Positions 8,474 through 17,426 are shown, numbered from the stretch's first letter. The stretch: 64,000 bases of DNA from CAKZLS01 sp963786305 (GCA_963786305.1 CAWAYL010000021.1:62001-126000), one strand, 5' to 3'. Notes: a model not told the origin generated them from the sequence alone. Numbers and translations: made by a program.

Positions 8474-9244
8474 ATGATCGGCGCCATTTGCGGGGACATC
8501 ATCGGCTCGGTGCACGAAGGCGCCGGCACCAAGACCAGGGACTTCACCCTGTTCGTGCCCGAATGCCGGTTCACCGACGATACCGTGCTGACGGTCGCGG
8601 TGGCGGCGACGCTGCTACACGGCGGAACCTATACGGATCGATTCCACGACTATTTCCATGCCTGGCCGCACGCCGGCTACGGCGGCGCGTTCGAAGAGTG
8701 GGCCCGGCGGCGGCGGCGCGAGCCCTACAATAGTTGGGGAAACGGCGCGGCGATGCGGGTGAGCCCGATCGGCGCCGCCCGCGACACGCTCGACGATGTC
8801 CTGGCGGAGGCGCGGCGATCGGCCGAGGTGACCCACGACCACCCGGAAGGCATCCGCGGCGCCCAGGCGGCGGCCGCCGCCGTGTTCCTGGCGCGAACCG
8901 GTGCCGGCAAGGAGGCGCTCCGCGGCGAGATCGAACAGCGGTTCGGCTACGCGCTCGGCGGGCGCTTGGACGACATGCGCGCGGACTACCGCTTCGATAT
9001 TTCCTGCCAGGGCTCGGTGCCCCAATCCATCATCGCCTTCCTGGAGTCCGACGGCTTCGAAGGCGCCATCCGCAACGCCATCTCGCTCGGCGGCGACGCC
9101 GACACCATGGCCGCCATCGCCGGCGGCATCGCCGAGGCTTTCTACGGCGGCGTTCCGGAACCTATCCGAGTTTCCGCCCTCGCACACCTCGACCCGCCGC
9201 TCCGCTCCGTCGTGGACGAATTCACCGCTCGCTTCGGCAATTGA
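8474..9244 (+). CDS. ADP-ribosylglycohydrolase family protein
   Basis: 256 residues from ATG 8474, which has a strong GGGGAGG six bases upstream. The N-terminal MIGAICGDIIGSVHE and the metal-binding pair are conserved: FTDDTVLT near residue 38 and GGDADTMAAIAGGIAEAFYG near residue 205. Enzymes of this family remove ADP-ribose from proteins, or from small molecules or nucleic acids. The substrate cannot be read from the sequence. It is not obviously DraG, because no dinitrogenase reductase gene or DraT partner is nearby. The length fits the compact bacterial form. Confidence 0.85.
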   Translation: MIGAICGDIIGSVHEGAGTKTRDFTLFVPECRFTDDTVLTVAVAATLLHGGTYTDRFHDYFHAWPHAGYGGAFEEWARRRRREPYNSWGNGAAMRVSPIGAARDTLDDVLAEARRSAEVTHDHPEGIRGAQAAAAAVFLARTGAGKEALRGEIEQRFGYALGGRLDDMRADYRFDISCQGSVPQSIIAFLESDGFEGAIRNAISLGGDADTMAAIAGGIAEAFYGGVPEPIRVSALAHLDPPLRSVVDEFTARFGN

Positions 9245-9320
9245 ATGGCAACGGCTTGCGCCCCCTCCGGTCCATCGTCAGAGTGTCATCGCTGACAACG
9301 GATGCGCGGCACGCTCCAGC

Positions 9321-9375
9321 GTTTCAGGGACCGGCGTTTCAGGGACCGGCGCTTCAGGGACCGGCGCTTCAGAGA
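9321..9375. repeat. 15-bp tandem repeat downstream of the NDUFA9-like gene
   Basis: The unit G(T/C)TTCAGGGACCGGC occurs three times (9321-9335, 9336-9350, 9351-9365), with a partial fourth copy to 9375. The partial copy contains the stop codon of the minus-strand NDUFA9-like gene. Such a short array can vary in copy number. Confidence 0.8.
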
Positions 9376-10394
9376 TAGGTCGGCAGGATGTCTTCCAACG
9401 GCGCCGGCTCGATACCGAGGTCGGAAAATCCGCGGTAGTCGTCGCTCAACACGTTGTCCTGCTTGAGCGATTCCACCTGGTCGCGCGTCAGTGGCGGCCT
9501 GGGCAGCATCTGCAATACCGACCCCTGCATTTCGGCAAGGGCAAACGGGATGGGGATGAGGGCCCGCCTCCAGTTCTTCTGCGCCAGCATCAATTCGAGC
9601 AATTTCCGGAAAGTGTAAACCTTGGGCCCGCCGAGTTCGTAAAGATGGCCTTTGGTGGAATTGTCGGTGGTGAACATGTGGATCGCGCGCGCCACATCCT
9701 CCACATAGACCGGTTGAAAGCGGGTCCGACCGCCGCCGATGAGCGGCAGCGCCGGCGAGAACCGCGCCATGCTCGCGAAGCGGTTGAAAAAATCGTCGTC
9801 CGGGCCGAAGACGATACTCGGCCGCAGAATGGTAGCTTTCGGGAAGACGTCGCGGACGTGCTGCTCGCCGGCCGCCTTGGTGCGCGCATAAGCGGATGGC
9901 GAGTCGGCATCGGCCCCGAGCGCCGACATGTGGACGAGGCGTTCGGCCCCGGCATCGCGGGCCGCCTGGGCGACGCGCCTGGCGCCCTCGACGTGAACGG
10001 CCTCGAAGGTCTGATCGCCGCTTTCGTGCAGTATTCCCACCAGATTGATGACGACGCTGGCACCCTCGACGGCGGATCGGACACCGTCGTCGGAGAGGAT
10101 GCTCGCTTCCACCGCCTTGACGCTTCCCGGCTCGCTCGCGAGCGCCTCGTTGTCGACGGACCGGGGATGGCGCGCCGCAACGACGACGCTCGCTCCGCCG
10201 GCGGTGAGCCGGGGAATCAGGCTTCGGCCAATGAAACCCGAGCCGCCGAACACGGCGACGACCGGTGCCGAGTGCGCGGACGGCTCCCCAACCGATGCCG
10301 CCGCCGGGTTGGTCTCGGGCTGCTCACCTTGCGAGGAGGCCGTTCGAGTGCGCCGCTTCGGTTTCGCGGCCGCGCTTCGCGGTGCTTTCGTCAT
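9369..10394 (-). CDS. Complex I NDUFA9-subunit-family NAD(P)-binding protein
   Basis: 341 residues. A Lys/Arg/Ala-rich N-terminal extension of ~45 residues is followed by a Rossmann fold, VVAVFGGSGFIGRSLIPRL. Later come VVINLVGILHE, the SDR-like LVHMSALGADADSPSAYARTK and the YVEDVARAI block. These are typical of atypical SDRs annotated as the NDUFA9 family in alphaproteobacteria. The mitochondrial homologue is an accessory subunit of complex I. The bacterial role is uncertain and may be quinone- or nucleotide-sugar-related. No nuo genes are nearby. A 15-bp repeat array abuts the stop. Confidence 0.85.
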   Translation of the reverse strand: MTKAPRSAAAKPKRRTRTASSQGEQPETNPAAASVGEPSAHSAPVVAVFGGSGFIGRSLIPRLTAGGASVVVAARHPRSVDNEALASEPGSVKAVEASILSDDGVRSAVEGASVVINLVGILHESGDQTFEAVHVEGARRVAQAARDAGAERLVHMSALGADADSPSAYARTKAAGEQHVRDVFPKATILRPSIVFGPDDDFFNRFASMARFSPALPLIGGGRTRFQPVYVEDVARAIHMFTTDNSTKGHLYELGGPKVYTFRKLLELMLAQKNWRRALIPIPFALAEMQGSVLQMLPRPPLTRDQVESLKQDNVLSDDYRGFSDLGIEPAPLEDILPTYL

Positions 10395-10526
10395 GATCCA
10401 CTCATCCCATCGGTTTATTCGCTTTATTCGTCCAATTTAGGAACATCCGGCGGGAATTGCACGCACCGTTCTTCGCCTCGCGCTCACGGGCGCACGAGGC
10501 CGGCGACAAGAGCGACCGGACGCGGG

Positions 10527-11120
10527 TCAGTGCTTCTCGTCGACCTCGAGGCCATCGGCCACCGCCGACCAGTCGGCTACTCTCCGATCGGCTTGCAAGC
10601 GCTCGATGGCTTGCTTCCTTGCGACCTCGGGCCCTTCCGCCTCCGTGACATAGACGCTTTGAACCGGCACGCGGTGCATCTGGCCGGAGCTGCTCGGGAT
10701 TTCCTTAAAGAAATGCGCGACGGCGGGCTTGTTGCGGGCCACCTTCGACATCGGAACGCTTCGTACCGAATCGCGCGCCGAGATCATGCCCACCGGCTGT
10801 CCCTCGCGGTCGAGAACCGGCAGGCGCATCAGCCCGAGTTCCATCATGCGCTCGACCACCTCGCCGACGGTTTCGTCCTCGCGGCAAACGACTACGCCGA
10901 CCGACATAATGTCGCGAACCGGCGTGTTCGAGGGTTTCCTGCCCGCCGCCACACAGCGGATGGCAAGATCTCGGTCGGTCACCATGCCTATCAGATGCCG
11001 CCGGTCGCCAACCATGAGGCACCCCGTATCCTCGCTCCGCATGCGCTCGGCCGCCGTTTGCGCGGTATCGGAAATGTCGATGGGTTCCGCCATGGGTCGC
11101 ATCACATCGCGTACATGCAT
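10527..11120 (-). CDS. Soluble CBS-domain protein
   Basis: 197 residues with GGAGG six bases before the ATG at 11120. It opens MHVRDVMRPMAEPIDISDT, and the first CBS motif is GCLMVGDRRHLIGMVTDRDLAIR. The second is VRDIMSVGVVVCREDETVGE, continuing into LMRLPVLDREGQPVGMISARD. A C-terminal tail of ~65 residues ends in KQAIERLQADRRVADWSAVADG. There is no membrane segment. It is probably an adenine-nucleotide-sensing regulatory module whose partner is not evident. It lies behind the NDUFA9-like gene on the same strand, with a gap of about 130 bases that shows no feature. Confidence 0.85.
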   Translation of the reverse strand: MHVRDVMRPMAEPIDISDTAQTAAERMRSEDTGCLMVGDRRHLIGMVTDRDLAIRCVAAGRKPSNTPVRDIMSVGVVVCREDETVGEVVERMMELGLMRLPVLDREGQPVGMISARDSVRSVPMSKVARNKPAVAHFFKEIPSSSGQMHRVPVQSVYVTEAEGPEVARKQAIERLQADRRVADWSAVADGLEVDEKH

Positions 11121-11408
11121 GACTTACCTCCTTCGCATTCTATAAATAGCGGGTCGCTGCCTGAGCATACGATCGCTCGACTACACGTCGCCAAATTGTA
11201 ATGAATAGTTGACGAAATGATAGGGGTTTATCGCGCCGTGTCAACCCTTATGTGGCACCCTTAAGTGGCCACCGTAAATTGGCCGTCCGTAACAAACCCG
11301 AGGCATGGCCGGGATGAAATATTACGATTGCGGTTCATCTTTCCGCCGTATTTGTCTAAGCTCGGAAACCGTGGGAGAGGGATTTTTACCTGGAACGAGT
11401 GAGAGGGG
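11121..11408. other. Divergent promoter region of the CBS gene and first Sel1-type gene
   Basis: About 290 bases between divergent genes, noticeably more AT-rich than its surroundings. Promoters for both genes should lie here. I could not assign a -35/-10 pair with confidence and see no gene. Confidence 0.4.
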
Positions 11409-12479
11409 ATGGTGGAAAGAGCCAAGAGTGCCGCGGTGCTTGGATGCATTGCGCTGATCGGTCTCCTGCTCGGGGCCGGGGGACCGGCCGCGCGGGCCCA
11501 GGAGACCGGGAGGCAAGACTTGTCCGTGTTGATGGCGGACGCGCAAGCGGGCGTTTCCGAGGCCCAGTACCAGTTGGGACAGCATTACGAAGCCCAATAC
11601 GACCTGGGACGGCAGGACCCGGACTTCGCCGGCGATCACACCAACCTTCTGCTCGCCTTCGCCTGGTTCCGATCCGCCGAGGAATCCGGCCATCAGAATG
11701 CCCGATACGCCCGTATCGCGGCGGAGTACGCGCTCCGCAACGTTTATGACGACGACCAGTTCCGCCAGGCCATGGACAGCGTTCAGGAGTGGATGAAGGA
11801 TCAACGGCCCGCGGCGGCGGTCTCGTCCCTGGCGTCGCCGCCGGAAACATCACAGGCGTCGCCGCCGGAAACATCACAGGCGTCGCCGCCGGAAACATCA
11901 CTACCTTCGTTGCCGCCGCCGGCGGAACCCGCTGGCGCTATCGTGGCCGATGACGCCATCGAGCAGCCTCCCGAGGCGTCCGCCACACTGGCCGCGGGTG
12001 GCGAGGATGGCGGCACCGAATCGAGGGCCGCCCCACCGCCCGATAAAGCGCCCGATCAAGACACCTATCAAACCGCCGGGCGCCAGGCCGGGCGTGATCC
12101 TGAGGCGCGGGCCTTGGCGGCCGCCCCCTCCGACGACCCCCCTTCTGACCCCGTCGCGACCGTCCCGGGACCCGACATCGAGGACCTGATGGCTCGCGGA
12201 ATGACCTATCTCGAAGCGGGCGATCTGGTGGCGGCACGCGGTTTTTTCAAGATGGCGGCCGGGCGGGGAAGCGGCGAAGCGGCGATGCTGGTGGGCATAA
12301 CCTACGACCCCGGGTACATGGAACTGGTAAAGGTGGTCGGATTGCGACCCAATGCCGAGCAAGCGGAGGCCTGGTACCTGAAGGCCATCGCGATGGATCA
12401 TGCCGAAGCGGAGACGCGGCTAAAGGCATTGAAACAACGGCTCGACCCGCAAGCGCAATTCCGCGTTCCGCGCCCCTAG
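11409..12479 (+). CDS. Secreted Sel1-type repeat protein, copy A
   Basis: 356 residues. Residues ~1-31 form a signal peptide (hydrophobic GCIALIGLLLGAGGPAARAQE). An N-terminal helical block, LMADAQAGVSEAQYQLGQHY, and a C-terminal block, GDLVAARGFFKMAAGRGSGE through AEAWYLKAIAMDHAEAE, are Sel1/TPR-like. They are joined by a long Pro/Ala/Ser-rich linker. The linker contains a 24-base tandem repeat encoding ASPPETSQ. The protein is probably periplasmic. The gene at 12942-13802 encodes the same architecture, so the pair arose by duplication. Sel1-type proteins usually act as protein-interaction scaffolds; the partner here is unknown. Confidence 0.7.
   Translation: MVERAKSAAVLGCIALIGLLLGAGGPAARAQETGRQDLSVLMADAQAGVSEAQYQLGQHYEAQYDLGRQDPDFAGDHTNLLLAFAWFRSAEESGHQNARYARIAAEYALRNVYDDDQFRQAMDSVQEWMKDQRPAAAVSSLASPPETSQASPPETSQASPPETSLPSLPPPAEPAGAIVADDAIEQPPEASATLAAGGEDGGTESRAAPPPDKAPDQDTYQTAGRQAGRDPEARALAAAPSDDPPSDPVATVPGPDIEDLMARGMTYLEAGDLVAARGFFKMAAGRGSGEAAMLVGITYDPGYMELVKVVGLRPNAEQAEAWYLKAIAMDHAEAETRLKALKQRLDPQAQFRVPRP
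11832..11903. repeat. Three-copy 24-bp coding tandem repeat
   Basis: The unit starting GCGTCGCCGCCGGAAACATC occurs at 11832-11855, 11856-11879 and 11880-11903, nearly identical, and encodes ASPPETSQ repeated in the Pro-rich linker of the Sel1-type protein. Because the unit is a multiple of three, copy-number change would keep the frame. Confidence 0.85.
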
Positions 12480-12480
12480 C

Positions 12481-12524
12481 TACATCCGTTCGACCGGTAT
12501 GAACTCGATCGGATTGACTTTCTG
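12481..12524. repeat. Palindromic repeat family B, diverged copy
   Basis: Directly after the first Sel1-type gene lies an imperfect inverted repeat with ATCCGTTCGA at one side and TCGATCGGATTGAC at the other. It matches, with divergence, the better copies at 13801-13848, 22889-22926 and 23661-23707. The site just after a stop codon is shared with the 13801 copy. Confidence 0.5.
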
Positions 12525-12690
12525 TAAAGCACCCGTTTGGAGGCAATTTTATTGCCCTAGTGGCTTGCATTTGTCGGTTATCTTGGGTGAATTCATCTCG
12601 TTAATTGATGGATAAACATAGACGACTATATGTATCGGGTTCGATCCTCAATCTCGAGGCCATACTGTGACTATCGTGATCCAGGCATCC

Positions 12691-12954
12691 AGTCCCGACT
12701 TTCACAATTCCGTGGCCCATGTGACGGCCTTCCGAGGTCGTCCGGTCAGACGCGAGGCGCGCGGTGATGCTGACGCATCACAAGCGGCGCGCAACGCCGC
12801 CGGAGGCCTCGGAAGGCAGCCCAGAGGGTCGCTTTTCCCGCGTCCTCGGGGCGTCGACGGCGCTTGACGATGCTCCGGCATCGCTGGCGCACCGCCTCCT
12901 GCCGAGGACGCGGGAAAAGCGATCACATAGGGTACGGAATTGTGAAAGTCGGCA
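12691..12954. mobile_element. Composite palindromic element (family A, two hairpins head to head)
   Basis: Outer inverted ends start AGT(C/G)CCGACTTTCACAATTC and agree over ~34 bases, with the left end at 12691 and the right end reading back from 12954. Inside are two long hairpins. The first has arms GCCTTCCGAGG and CCTCGGAAGGC (12727-12817). The second has arms CGCTTTTCCCGCGTCCTCGG and CCGAGGACGCGGGAAAAGCG (about 12830-12921). Each hairpin has a GATGC...GCATC core like that of the 25311-25462 element. No transposase is encoded. It resembles a non-autonomous MITE or REP-type unit. Its right end contains the proposed start codon of the next gene. Confidence 0.7.
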
Positions 12955-13802
12955 CTAGGTCCGTCGCCGCTCTTGTGGCCGCGGTATTGCTGCTGGGCGC
13001 GGCGCTGGGGGTGACGCACGCCAAAAGCGAACTCCAGCACGAGGTGCAGACCCTGTGGGCCGACGCCCGGCAGGGTGATGTGGATGCCGCCTACCGCCTC
13101 GGACGGTTCCACGAAAGTCGCTACTGGTTGGCGCAGCGCGAACCCGAGGTTCGGGGCAACCCGGCCGACCTGGTGCTTGCCTACGCGTTGTTCAGCATGG
13201 CCGAGCGATCGTCGGATCGCCTCGATGTGCTTTATGGACGCAACGCGACGGCGTATCGGCTGGAACGCATTCTGGGCGTCGAGGGAATTGCGATCGCGAC
13301 GGCGGCGTTGCCGGAGTGGATGCGGCCGCTAAGCCCACCCTCCGCGGGGACAGAAGTCGTCACGCCCCCGGAAGCCGGCACAACGTCGAACGCCGAAACA
13401 CCTCCGCCCGAGGACTCCGAGCCACCCGCTACACCCGAAACGGGACCGTCTCTGGAGCCGGTCCCTGGGCCTGGGCCCGCGCCCGATCCGCCCGACCTGC
13501 GGGTTCAATCGGGAACAGAGGTGCCGGGTCCCGATTTGGACGTTCTTTTGGCCAAGGGAACACGCTATCTCAACGCCGGGGATCTCGCTTCGGCGCGGGG
13601 CTTTTTCGAATTAGCGGCCCGGCGGGGAAGCGGCGAAGCGGCGATGCTCGTTGCCATGACCTACGATCCCCAGTATCTGGAACCACTTGGCGTGGTTGGA
13701 CTGCGTCCGGACGCCGAACGGGCGAGGACCTGGTACGCGCGGGCCATGGAATTGGGGCGCATCCTGGCATTGGACCAACACCGCGAGGGCGGCGCGCCGT
13801 AG
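12942..13802 (+). CDS. Secreted Sel1-type repeat protein, copy B
   Basis: 286 residues if GTG 12942 is the start. This gives MKVGTRSVAALVAAVLLLGA, a good signal peptide, ending near ALGVTHAKS. Starting at the upstream in-frame ATG 12864 would translate the palindromic element and bury the signal peptide. The mature part parallels copy A. The N-terminal block is LWADARQGDVDAAYRLGRFH, then a Pro-rich linker, then GDLASARGFFELAARRGSGE and ARTWYARAMELGR. The ribosome binding site is weak. Because the start lies inside the element's right end, the native 5' end may have been replaced by the insertion. Confidence 0.65.
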   Translation: MKVGTRSVAALVAAVLLLGAALGVTHAKSELQHEVQTLWADARQGDVDAAYRLGRFHESRYWLAQREPEVRGNPADLVLAYALFSMAERSSDRLDVLYGRNATAYRLERILGVEGIAIATAALPEWMRPLSPPSAGTEVVTPPEAGTTSNAETPPPEDSEPPATPETGPSLEPVPGPGPAPDPPDLRVQSGTEVPGPDLDVLLAKGTRYLNAGDLASARGFFELAARRGSGEAAMLVAMTYDPQYLEPLGVVGLRPDAERARTWYARAMELGRILALDQHREGGAP

Positions 13803-13848
13803 AGCAATATCCGTTCAAGTGGAACACTTGAACGGATTTACTTGCTCT
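13801..13848. repeat. Palindromic repeat family B, best copy
   Basis: The sequence begins AGAGCAATATCCGTTCAAGT and ends CGGATTTACTTGCTCT. ATCCGTTCAAGTG pairs with CACTTGAACGGAT across a GAA loop, and AGAGCAA pairs with TTGCTCT outside. It overlaps the TAG stop of the second Sel1-type gene by two bases. It could act as an mRNA-end hairpin, but no T-run follows. Confidence 0.8.
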
Positions 13849-13957
13849 GAAAATCCATAGTTTAGACCGCGCCCATGCGACCGCCGGTTCCTCTTCGCTC
13901 ACCCCGTCGGAATATTTTCACTTTGGCCATCGACTTCAATTCCGCGAGAACGCCCCC

Positions 13958-14689
13958 ATGATGTCACTGCTCACCGAGCCAACCGCCTGGGCCAGTCTCC
14001 TGACCCTCACGGCGCTCGAAATCGTCCTCGGCGTCGACAACATCATTTTCCTGTCCATCGTCTCGAGCCGATTGCCACTCGAACAACAAAAGCGGGCGCG
14101 CCGCGTGGGATTGCTTTTGGCCGCCGGCATGCGGGTCGCCCTGCTGGTGGGTATCTCGTGGATCATCGGATTGACGGCGCCGCTGGTGAGCATTGGAGAG
14201 CACGTCGTCTCGTGGCGCGACCTCGTGCTTGGCGGCGGAGGGCTGTTTCTGCTGATCAAGGGCACCTTGGAAATTCATCACCAGGTGGAAGGCGAAGAGG
14301 ACCGTTCGGCGGCCGGTACCGCGAGTTTCGCCTCGGTGATCGTGCAGATCGTTCTTCTCGATATCGTCTTCTCCTTGGACTCGGTGATCACGGCGGTGGG
14401 CATGGCCGAGCACCTGCCGATCATGATTGCCGCCGTCCTGATCGCCGTCGGCGTGATGCTGGTGGCCGCCGAGCCGACGGCCGGCTTCGTCAACCGGCAT
14501 CCAACAGTCAAGATGCTCGCGCTGAGCTTCCTGCTCCTGGTCGGTGTCGCCCTGATCGCCGACGGAATGCATTTCCATATCCCGCGCGGCTACCTGTACT
14601 TCGCGATCGCGTTCTCGGCGGGCGTCGAGGTGCTGAACCGTATCGCCGCCAACACGCGCAAGAAAGCGCGAGCGTCAAAGTCCGGTTGA
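13958..14689 (+). CDS. TerC-family integral membrane protein
   Basis: 243 residues with seven or so hydrophobic segments. Family signatures are LTALEIVLGVDNIIFLSIV near residues 15-35 and VLLDIVFSLDSVITAVGMAE near residues 130-150. The paired acidic residues in both halves (GVDN and SLDS) are those thought to bind metal in TerC/Alx-type exporters. These proteins are linked to manganese export and metal resistance. ATG 13958 is followed immediately by a second ATG at 13961. The gene converges on the universal stress protein gene. Confidence 0.9.
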   Translation: MMSLLTEPTAWASLLTLTALEIVLGVDNIIFLSIVSSRLPLEQQKRARRVGLLLAAGMRVALLVGISWIIGLTAPLVSIGEHVVSWRDLVLGGGGLFLLIKGTLEIHHQVEGEEDRSAAGTASFASVIVQIVLLDIVFSLDSVITAVGMAEHLPIMIAAVLIAVGVMLVAAEPTAGFVNRHPTVKMLALSFLLLVGVALIADGMHFHIPRGYLYFAIAFSAGVEVLNRIAANTRKKARASKSG

Positions 14690-14739
14690 GCCCGGCGGAG
14701 TGGCCCGCTCGCTCTATTGATATCTAAGCAAGAAATCCG

Positions 14740-15594
14740 TCAGTGCGCCAGCAGCACCGGAACCTGGGCGTAGTCGAGGATATGCTGCGTCGTTCCACCG
14801 AACATGACCTGCCGCAGGCGGCTGCGGGTGAACGCTCCTTTCAGCACCAGATCGGCGCCGATGTCGCCCGCCTCGTCGAGGATCACCTCGCCGGCGGGGC
14901 GGCCCTCCGGCTTGAGGATGCGGCTGGTGATGGCGATGCCGTGATGGCCAAGGTGTTCGGCGATCCTCGCGCCACTGGGACCGAACGACGTCTCGCCCTC
15001 CACCGTCAGGACCTCGACCCGATGGGCCGCCAGCAACAACGGCATGGCCATGGCGACCGTCCGCGCCGACTCGGTGCTGCCGTTCCAGCCGATGACGATG
15101 GACGTGCCCACGGTGGCGGGAGCGCTCGACGGCGCCAGCAGCAGCGGTCGACCGGTTTCGAACAGCGCCGCCTCGCAGGTTTCTCGCCAGCGCGACGACT
15201 CGCTCGTCCGGGTGCGGCCCATGACGACCAAATCGAACAGCCGACCGTATTCGCCGACCATTTCGGCCTCGTTTCCCTGCATCTCGCTCCAGCCGGCGCC
15301 GAGGCCCCGGTCGCCGGTTTCGGGTTCGTGGAATGGCAAGCCGTTGTCGCCGGTGATCTTCAGAAAGTCGCCGCGGGCCCGATCGGCGAACCGGCGCCAT
15401 TCCTCCACCGCCACGGACAGGTAATCCGGCGACGGCGCAATGCCCGGCCCAAAGGCGCCAAGGTCCAGTCTGGGCTCCTTGAAGGCGAGCAGACCCTCCA
15501 CGTAGCTGTCGAACCGCTTGGCCAAGATGATCGCCGTGTTCAGCGCGCTGCGCGCCGCGTCCTCGTCATGATAGGGTAGGAGTATCGTTTTCAT
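14740..15594 (-). CDS. Tandem universal stress protein
   Basis: 284 residues from ATG 15594, preceded by GAAGGAGAAGACC. Longer in-frame starts exist but lack such a site. Two UspA-like halves are visible. The first runs from MKTILLPYHDEDAARSALN to DLVVMGRTRTSESSRW. The second runs from SIVIGWNGSTESARTVAMAM to DLVLKGAFTRSRLRQVMFGG, with the G-x-T-T-type nucleotide loop at its end. Tandem USPs often bind ATP and respond to stress or oxygen limitation. A gap of ~200 bases to the next gene shows no RNA or gene. Confidence 0.85.
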   Translation of the reverse strand: MKTILLPYHDEDAARSALNTAIILAKRFDSYVEGLLAFKEPRLDLGAFGPGIAPSPDYLSVAVEEWRRFADRARGDFLKITGDNGLPFHEPETGDRGLGAGWSEMQGNEAEMVGEYGRLFDLVVMGRTRTSESSRWRETCEAALFETGRPLLLAPSSAPATVGTSIVIGWNGSTESARTVAMAMPLLLAAHRVEVLTVEGETSFGPSGARIAEHLGHHGIAITSRILKPEGRPAGEVILDEAGDIGADLVLKGAFTRSRLRQVMFGGTTQHILDYAQVPVLLAH

Positions 15595-15802
15595 GGTCTT
15601 CTCCTTCAGCTTTGACCGCGGGATACGAATGCGGGCAGTAAGCTTAATCCCTAAATTGTCGCGTTCACACCCTTCCGCGCCCATTCCTCCGGACCGCGGA
15701 AACGGTTGTAAACATCTTTCGATACCCTGTAAAAAAACGCGGAAATCATCTCTGCTTGCAGATAAAACGGCAACGAAGAGTGGTTGATCCAAGGGGGGCC
15801 TC

Positions 15803-17416
15803 ATGGCGAATTCCATCTCTACCGGCATCAAAACAGACCACGTGCCCGATCCGGATACTGCGTTCTACGGCTTCCGGGTGACCTGGATCGACTGGGACAG
15901 CGCGTTCCGCGAGACGGAGCTGCGGATCGGCGACCTCGTCCAGGGGCTGGACGGCGAACACTATCCGACAACCCAGGAGGAGCCGGAACGGGCCCGCGCC
16001 ATCGGCCAGTATCACGAGCACATCCACTGGGAGCGGTTGAGTGCCGGCGACGGCGAGACCATTACCCTGGACGTAAACCGCGACGGCGAAACGGTGCGGA
16101 TCGAGGGACCGCTTCGCGCCGAAACCTTTTATTACGACGAAAACGAACGCCGCTCATTGGGGCCGGGCGGGCCCGACCGCATGAAGTCGGACGGCTTCCG
16201 GGGCTCGTGGTCCGGCTGGTACGAGAATTTCGTCAAGAACGCGTCGCGGGTGCTTGACGACGGCTGGAACCGGGGCCGGATCAACAATCAACGAGAACTG
16301 AAGGATCACGAGGACAGCAAAGCGCGCGTCGACTATCTGGTGGAGAAGTATCCCGGACCGTTCGCCGACCGGACCGCCGAGGATTGGGAACGGGTTCGAG
16401 AATGCCTCGTGGGCCGCGCCGTGATGCTGACCGACCAGGATCTGGAATACCGCGAGCTAGGCGCCAAGCGCGTTGCCATCGTCGCCGATGCCGCGAAACT
16501 AGGGTACAACACCCTCATGGAAGGGGTGGGCGACGATGTGATCGCAGCTTTTCCCACCATAGATCCGGTGGAAGGCGACCGGTCCACGGTGACCGGCAAG
16601 ATCGTCGAACTTCCGTGGATCACATTCCGCTCGTTCATCAACGATCTCGGGCAGTCCTACGCGGTCGCCGGTTCCGATCGCGACGGATACTACTTCATCG
16701 ACATCGAGTTGCCGGTGATGGACCGCTTCTTCGACACCCTGTTCCGCTACCAGGCGCAGGTCACGCCAAACTACGCCGAGCGCTACCGGTTCGTCGGGCG
16801 CATCCTTGACGATCCTCGGATGATTGCCTATCGCGGCCGGCCATCCATCGGGATGATGGTGGAGGTGATCGCCGGATCGGCCGGCGATGAGTTGTTCTTT
16901 ACCGATCTCTCTCAGTCCGACGACGAGGGGCGCGCGCCGTTTGCCGGCGAAGCCCTGCTTGCCGGCCTCTCGCCCGTCGAGGTGCGCGACGACATGAGCC
17001 CGACCGATCTGGTCGAAGCGATGATCCTGGCGACCAAGGTGGCCAACCAGAAGGCTTGGCGGGACTGCTTCGCCCAATGGCGGGTGATGAGCGGTTTCAG
17101 CGGACCGCAAAGCGTCGACCGTAATTACATCCTTCGCGATGCCGCCTATCAAAGGGTTTGGGAACACTCCCGCCAACTCTTGGAAGGCGACGTCTACGAC
17201 GCCCGCATCTCGCGCGTCGAACGACCACGCGTCATCCTCGAAGCCAATCCCGATCTCGACGTACCGAAAGTCGAGCAACTGAGGGTCTACGTCGATCACT
17301 TCGGAAAATTCGACGGCGAGTACCGGGCCTTCGCCAACGTCAATGTCAATCGCAGATGGACGCTCCAGCGGCTCGACGACGGGCCCTGGAAGATTGCCGA
17401 CCTTCAGCATTTGTAG
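15803..17416 (+). CDS. Unrecognised protein, PDZ-like N-terminus and NTF2-like C-terminus (537 aa)
   Basis: I cannot name this family. Residues ~20-105 look PDZ-like, with RIGDLVQGLDGEHYP and then SAGDGETITLDVNRDGETVR. A central region includes a charged segment, NNQRELKDHEDSKARVDYLV, and a beta-rich stretch around DRDGYYFIDIELPVMDRFFD. The last ~110 residues end RRWTLQRLDDGPWKIADLQH, which is how NTF2/SnoaL-like domains typically close. There is no signal peptide or membrane helix, so it should be cytoplasmic. The downstream gene begins 10 bases after the stop on the same strand, implying an operon. Confidence 0.65.
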   Translation: MANSISTGIKTDHVPDPDTAFYGFRVTWIDWDSAFRETELRIGDLVQGLDGEHYPTTQEEPERARAIGQYHEHIHWERLSAGDGETITLDVNRDGETVRIEGPLRAETFYYDENERRSLGPGGPDRMKSDGFRGSWSGWYENFVKNASRVLDDGWNRGRINNQRELKDHEDSKARVDYLVEKYPGPFADRTAEDWERVRECLVGRAVMLTDQDLEYRELGAKRVAIVADAAKLGYNTLMEGVGDDVIAAFPTIDPVEGDRSTVTGKIVELPWITFRSFINDLGQSYAVAGSDRDGYYFIDIELPVMDRFFDTLFRYQAQVTPNYAERYRFVGRILDDPRMIAYRGRPSIGMMVEVIAGSAGDELFFTDLSQSDDEGRAPFAGEALLAGLSPVEVRDDMSPTDLVEAMILATKVANQKAWRDCFAQWRVMSGFSGPQSVDRNYILRDAAYQRVWEHSRQLLEGDVYDARISRVERPRVILEANPDLDVPKVEQLRVYVDHFGKFDGEYRAFANVNVNRRWTLQRLDDGPWKIADLQHL

Positions 17417-17426
17417 GGGCCAAGCA

